Source of the DNA: Halieaceae bacterium
GTDB taxonomy: Bacteria; Pseudomonadota; Gammaproteobacteria; Pseudomonadales; Halieaceae
NCBI GenBank assembly: GCA_002705465.1
Contig: PAGS01000012.1
Coordinates: forward strand, 1-9,356
DNA: 9,356 bases
Direction: 5' to 3'
Part shown: positions 6,249 through 9,356 of the stretch, in pieces
Numbering within the stretch: the stretch's first letter is position 1
How the letters are laid out: every line of letters begins with the position of its first letter
Program-made: the position numbers and the translations under genes
Notes under the pieces: generated by a model
The model's database searches: none
Told to the model about the DNA's origin: nothing
Seen by the model: only the letters and a program-made list of their open reading frames with translations

Positions 6249-7474
6249 GTTGTATGAGGCGGCGCCATGCAGGACAGCGAATGGCCGAGAAGCGCCTCAA
6301 TGTCCGGCAGCAAAAAAGCATCATCTTCACTGGCAAAGCTGATCGACACCCCCGTGGCTCCAGCCCTCCCTGTGCGGCCGATTCGATGAACGTAATCTTC
6401 AGGGTCTTCAGGCAGGTTGTAGTTCACTACGTGGGAAATACCCTCGACGTGGATGCCCCGCCCCGCCACGTCAGTCGCCACCAGAATCTTGGATCGGCCA
6501 GACTTGAAGTTTTCCAACGTCTTGGTCCGCTTAGCCTGAGTAATCTCGCCAGAAAGCATTCCGCATTGAACCCCCTCCTTGCGCAGCTTCTCGTACAGCC
6601 GGCGCACTTGATCGCGGCGGTTGGCAAAGATAATGACGCTTTCAACTGCGGGATCATTGAGCAAATTCATCAACACGGGAAAGCGGTCCCGGCTGGCTAC
6701 TAAATACACCCGCTGATCCACTGACGCAGTCGCGACGCGCTCTGGTTCAATCTCAACCGTTATCGGCTCAAAAGTCCATTGCCTCGCTAAATTCATGATG
6801 TCCTGCGTAAACGTGGCTGAAAACAGCAAGGTTTGTCGATCTTCCTTGCGCGGCGTTGCGCGCACAATGCGCTTCACCTGCGGGATGAAACCCATGTCGA
6901 GCATGCGGTCTGCTTCGTCAAGGACCATTATTTCTACTCGGTCCAGCGCCAGATCCCGCCGCTCCATAAAGTCGATCAATCTGCCGGGGGTGGCAACGAC
7001 GATATCCACTGGTGAGCGGTTCACCTTGGCCAACTGCTTCTGGTAATCCGCGCCTCCGATCAAGGTCACGGTCTGCAGTCCCGTGAATCGCCCCAACTCC
7101 TCAGCGTCCGACGCGATCTGCATCACCAACTCGCGAGTTGGGGCAATGATCACCGCTCGGGGCTCACCCAGATACCGCTCCCCCTCAATCGGGTGGCTCA
7201 ACAGATCGTTGAAAATCGTGATAAGAAATGCGGCGGTTTTACCCGTGCCCGTCTGTGCTTTGCCAATGGCATCGTTCCCGTTCAGGGTATGAGGCAAAAT
7301 TACGCCTTGGATGGGAGAGCAGAACTCGAAACCCAGCGCGTCAACGCCACGTTGGACCAACGCATCAAGGTTCAGCGTATCGAACTTTACTTTTTCTAGT
7401 GATGGCACCGCGTCCACGGCGACAGTACTTGGGTCACTGGGAGCAACGGCCCCCGCTACAGCTTCTTCCTGCAC
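6245..7474 (-). CDS. rhlB: DEAD-box ATP-dependent RNA helicase, RhlB type
   Basis: RhlB unwinds structured RNA, in E. coli as part of the RNase E degradosome. From GTG 7472-7474 the product has 409 residues. The helicase motifs are complete: Q motif with CSPIQ at 52-56, AQTGTGKT at 73-80, PTREL at 112-116, GG and TPGR in core 1, DEAD at 186-189, SAT at 219-221, then IIFANRRDQV, VATDVAGRGI and HRIGRTGR (363-370) in core 2. The C-terminal GVSISFASEDDAFLLPDIEALLGHSL closely resembles pseudomonad RhlB. There is almost no tail after it. The start is uncertain. A TTG at 7576 would add 34 residues and has GAGGGTGA at a fair distance, but those residues look unlike any known RhlB opening and cross a candidate promoter. 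A long basic N-terminal extension as in Pseudomonas is absent. Confidence 0.9.
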   Translation of the reverse strand: MQEEAVAGAVAPSDPSTVAVDAVPSLEKVKFDTLNLDALVQRGVDALGFEFCSPIQGVILPHTLNGNDAIGKAQTGTGKTAAFLITIFNDLLSHPIEGERYLGEPRAVIIAPTRELVMQIASDAEELGRFTGLQTVTLIGGADYQKQLAKVNRSPVDIVVATPGRLIDFMERRDLALDRVEIMVLDEADRMLDMGFIPQVKRIVRATPRKEDRQTLLFSATFTQDIMNLARQWTFEPITVEIEPERVATASVDQRVYLVASRDRFPVLMNLLNDPAVESVIIFANRRDQVRRLYEKLRKEGVQCGMLSGEITQAKRTKTLENFKSGRSKILVATDVAGRGIHVEGISHVVNYNLPEDPEDYVHRIGRTGRAGATGVSISFASEDDAFLLPDIEALLGHSLSCMAPPHTT

Positions 7475-7502
7475 AATGATTGCCGGTAAAAAATGAGCGC
7501 GA

Positions 7503-7531
7503 AGTCTAGCACAGGGATGCGGGTTAAACTG
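7503..7531 (-). promoter_or_regulatory. Candidate extended -10 promoter for rhlB
   Basis: On the minus strand TGCTAGACT contains a TG extension and the -10 TAGACT (plus positions 7503-7508). A poor -35, CAGTTT, lies 17 bp upstream. TTGCAC (plus positions 7531-7536) is a better hexamer but is 22 bp away. Initiation near 7496 would place the GTG at 7474 about 22 nt downstream, which supports the shorter rhlB start. Confidence 0.35.
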
Positions 7532-7573
7532 TGCAACTGCTGTGGTATCGAAGAGCACCCGGAATTGACTGAT

Positions 7574-7591
7574 CAATCACCCCAATCACCC
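7574..7591. repeat. Perfect tandem 9-bp repeat in the rhlB/norM divergent region
   Basis: CAATCACCC occurs twice with no gap (7574-7582 and 7583-7591), ending 6 bp before the norM ATG. On the minus strand it reads GGGTGATTG twice. The repeat partly overlaps a TTGA-CTGA-TCAA inverted repeat (7565-7576). It could be a regulator site or chance. Confidence 0.8.
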
Positions 7592-7597
7592 TCTGCA

Positions 7598-8941
7598 ATG
7601 GGGCAAATGCGCGAAGAATTGGGTCCGCTATGGCGCATCGCCTGGCCTCTGCTCATCGCACAGACCGCCCAGATCGGCACGGGTGTCGTCGATACATTGA
7701 TGGCAGGAAATTATGGGGATACGGACCTTGCTGCAATCGCCATCGGTTTCAATATCTGGCTACCCCTCTATCTGATTATTCTCGGCACGCTCTTCGCGTG
7801 CTCAGCGATCGTTGCACAAGACTTCGGTGCCGGTCGGCTTGAACGAGTCCGCAGCTTCCTGCCGCAGGGGCTATGGGTCGCGGTTGTGCTGAGTGCAATG
7901 ATGACACCGCTTTGTCTAAAAAGTGGCGCCATCATCGAGCTACTCGAACTCCCCAGTGACACAACCGCAAAGACTGCCGCCTACGTCAGCAGGGTTGGGC
8001 TCGGTTTTCCCGCTCTGGGCATCTTCATGGCACTCCGCTATCACACACAGGGGCTCGGCGTGACCGCCCCATTTGCGATCGCCAGTGTCGTGGGATTTCT
8101 CGCCAACGTGCCTTTGAACTATATGCTGATTTTTGGAGCGTGGGGCGCACCGGAGCTAGGCGCGGAAGGGTGCGGGCTTGCGACGGCCGCCTCAATGTGG
8201 CTCAGCACGCTGATCATATTGCTCTACGTACTGAGCGCGAACTCCCTGCGTCATTATCTACCCGAGCGATGGCTGCAAGCCCCTGATCGGCAGCGGATTG
8301 GTGAAATACTCGCCGTGGGACTGCCGGTGGGCTTCACTTTTTTTCTGGAAACCGGGGTCTTCTCCGCTATCACCCTGTTGATTGCCACGCTGGGCGACGC
8401 TGCGGTCGCCGCCCATCAAATCGCCATCAACGTCTGGGACGTGTTCTACATTCCGATGGTGAGTGTCGGCAGTGCCATGGCCACGCGCATGGGGCACGCG
8501 ATTGGCGCGGGAAATCCGCAAGGGATCAGAGTGGCTTTTCGTGTCGGCGCAGCACTGTCTACCCTAATCGGGCTGCTCGCCATGTCGCTATTGCTCCTCT
8601 TCCCTGATGCCATCATTGGTGCGTACACACAATCCAGTGACATTCGAGAGCTTGCGTTTCAATTATTGAGGCTGGCGGCCCTCTTTATCTTGATCGATGT
8701 CGTGCAAATCGTTGGATCATTTGTATTGCGCGCATACAAAGAAACGCGTTACCCCTTTCTGGTCGTCACCTTCTCCTACTGGGGGATCGCGCTACCCTTG
8801 GGTTACCTACTTGCCATTCATTGGGGTGACAGCCTGCCCGAGGGTACTGTGGACTTCTGGGTTTCAACCATCTTGGGTATCGCAATCGCAGCGGCGCTGA
8901 TCACCTGGCGCGTCAGACGGATTTTTAAATCACTGACCTAA
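7598..8941 (+). CDS. norM: MATE-family multidrug exporter, NorM/MdtK type
   Basis: These inner-membrane antiporters expel cationic drugs and dyes in exchange for Na+ or H+. From ATG 7598 the product has 447 residues with about twelve hydrophobic segments, the family length. Both halves are recognisable: AQTAQIGTGVVDTLMAG near 22-36, NVPLNYMLIFG, PELGAEGCGLATA, then AAHQIAINVWDVFYIPMVSVGSAMATRMGHAIGAG in the second half. The acidic residues known from V. cholerae NorM (Asp36, Glu255, Asp371) correspond to Asp32, Glu251 and Asp367, a constant offset of 4 that supports this start. ATG 7607 is a possible alternative. An in-frame ATG at 7493 would add a Cys-rich, non-conserved 35 residues and overlap rhlB. 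No strong Shine-Dalgarno is visible. The substrate cannot be told from sequence. No regulator gene adjoins it. Confidence 0.93.
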   Translation: MGQMREELGPLWRIAWPLLIAQTAQIGTGVVDTLMAGNYGDTDLAAIAIGFNIWLPLYLIILGTLFACSAIVAQDFGAGRLERVRSFLPQGLWVAVVLSAMMTPLCLKSGAIIELLELPSDTTAKTAAYVSRVGLGFPALGIFMALRYHTQGLGVTAPFAIASVVGFLANVPLNYMLIFGAWGAPELGAEGCGLATAASMWLSTLIILLYVLSANSLRHYLPERWLQAPDRQRIGEILAVGLPVGFTFFLETGVFSAITLLIATLGDAAVAAHQIAINVWDVFYIPMVSVGSAMATRMGHAIGAGNPQGIRVAFRVGAALSTLIGLLAMSLLLLFPDAIIGAYTQSSDIRELAFQLLRLAALFILIDVVQIVGSFVLRAYKETRYPFLVVTFSYWGIALPLGYLLAIHWGDSLPEGTVDFWVSTILGIAIAAALITWRVRRIFKSLT

Positions 8942-9356
8942 TCCGGTTGGTGCTGGCTACTGTCGTGACGACAAAGGGCGCAATCCTCGCGCGCCAACAC
9001 CTCAAGCAACTGCAAGCCTCCTGACCAGGCGTCGAGCATGTGCAGGCGTCCCCACGGCAAATCATCGCCGACCAAATAGCGCAGCGCCAGGATGGCCTGG
9101 TGCAATGACACTAAGCCAACGACAGGCCCCACAATCCCCAGTTCCGCGCAGCTTCCGGTTTCCATGGAACCGGGGTCGGCGATTAAACAGTGATAACAGC
9201 CATGATGTCGCTCGGGATCAAACGCTGACCATTGTCCTGCGATTTGTACCGCCGCGCCCATGATCCAGGGAATGCGGCGAGAGTAGGTAGCGCGATCAAT
9301 ATCTAGCCGAGCCTGCATCGAATCGGTCGCATCCAGCACGAGGTCGATATCGCGTA
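8938..9356 (-). CDS. moeB: MoeB/ThiF-family adenylyltransferase, C-terminal half (runs off the right edge)
   Basis: MoeB adenylates the C-terminal glycine of the MoaD small subunit of molybdopterin synthase; ThiF does the same for ThiS in thiazole synthesis. About 138 residues are visible. They run from IDLVLDATDSMQARLDI, the E1-like aspartate region, through GAAVQIAGQWSAFDP and GCYHCL to SCAELGIVGPVVGLVSLHQAILALRYL, then DCALCRH near the end. The CYHC and CALC pairs are the four zinc ligands of the family. The Cys in SCAELG aligns with the conserved crossover-loop Cys. No C-terminal rhodanese domain follows. The ATP-binding GxGxxG half lies beyond the window. MoeB is the best guess by overall resemblance; ThiF or HesA cannot be excluded. 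Its TAG overlaps the norM TAA by 4 bp. Confidence 0.8.
   Translation of the reverse strand, partial: RDIDLVLDATDSMQARLDIDRATYSRRIPWIMGAAVQIAGQWSAFDPERHHGCYHCLIADPGSMETGSCAELGIVGPVVGLVSLHQAILALRYLVGDDLPWGRLHMLDAWSGGLQLLEVLAREDCALCRHDSSQHQPD

Noticed and set aside
6795..7479. Several short plus-strand open frames opposite rhlB
   Set aside because: They are all antisense to conserved helicase motifs, low in complexity, and lack credible starts.
1..9356. Search for CRISPR arrays, insertion sequences, tRNA or rRNA genes, phage genes or a novel defence system
   Set aside because: No repeat-spacer pattern, terminal inverted repeats, transposase, integrase or RNA-gene signature was seen. All the long genes belong to well-known housekeeping families.

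Overview
This window looks like a stretch of ordinary chromosome from a gammaproteobacterium. The closest match I can infer from protein sequence is the marine Pseudomonadales/Cellvibrionales side (pseudomonad-type RhlB, and mreB divergent from gatCAB as in Pseudomonas). GC is moderate to somewhat high by eye. I see no mobile element, CRISPR array, tRNA, rRNA or phage gene. Taxonomy is inference from protein resemblance and gene order.

Layout, left to right. On the minus strand are the 5' part of mreC (running off the left edge) and complete mreB, the cell-shape operon. A 214-bp divergent intergenic region follows, with candidate back-to-back promoters. On the plus strand comes gatC-gatA-gatB, the three subunits of the tRNA-dependent amidotransferase, with overlapping stop and start codons. 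Next is a minus-strand Smr-domain protein (SmrA/YdaL type), then divergently a plus-strand CysZ-type sulfate transporter, a minus-strand RhlB-type DEAD-box RNA helicase, a plus-strand NorM/MdtK-type MATE exporter, and finally the C-terminal half of a minus-strand MoeB/ThiF-family adenylyltransferase cut by the right edge.

How the genes work together. MreB and MreC belong to one elongasome. GatC, GatA and GatB form one heterotrimeric enzyme. The other genes appear to be independent housekeeping or stress functions packed head-to-head and tail-to-tail. All three convergent pairs overlap at their stop codons (10, 4 and 4 bp), and two of the three divergent gaps are about 65-125 bp with overlapping regulatory signals.

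I found no previously undescribed multigene system. The best points for a second look are: mreC lacks any ATG/GTG/TTG/CTG at its expected start and seems to begin at an AUC codon behind a good Shine-Dalgarno; the smrA/cysZ gap holds overlapping opposed -10 boxes; mreB may have a long leader with spaced direct repeats; and a perfect tandem 9-bp repeat sits just before norM.
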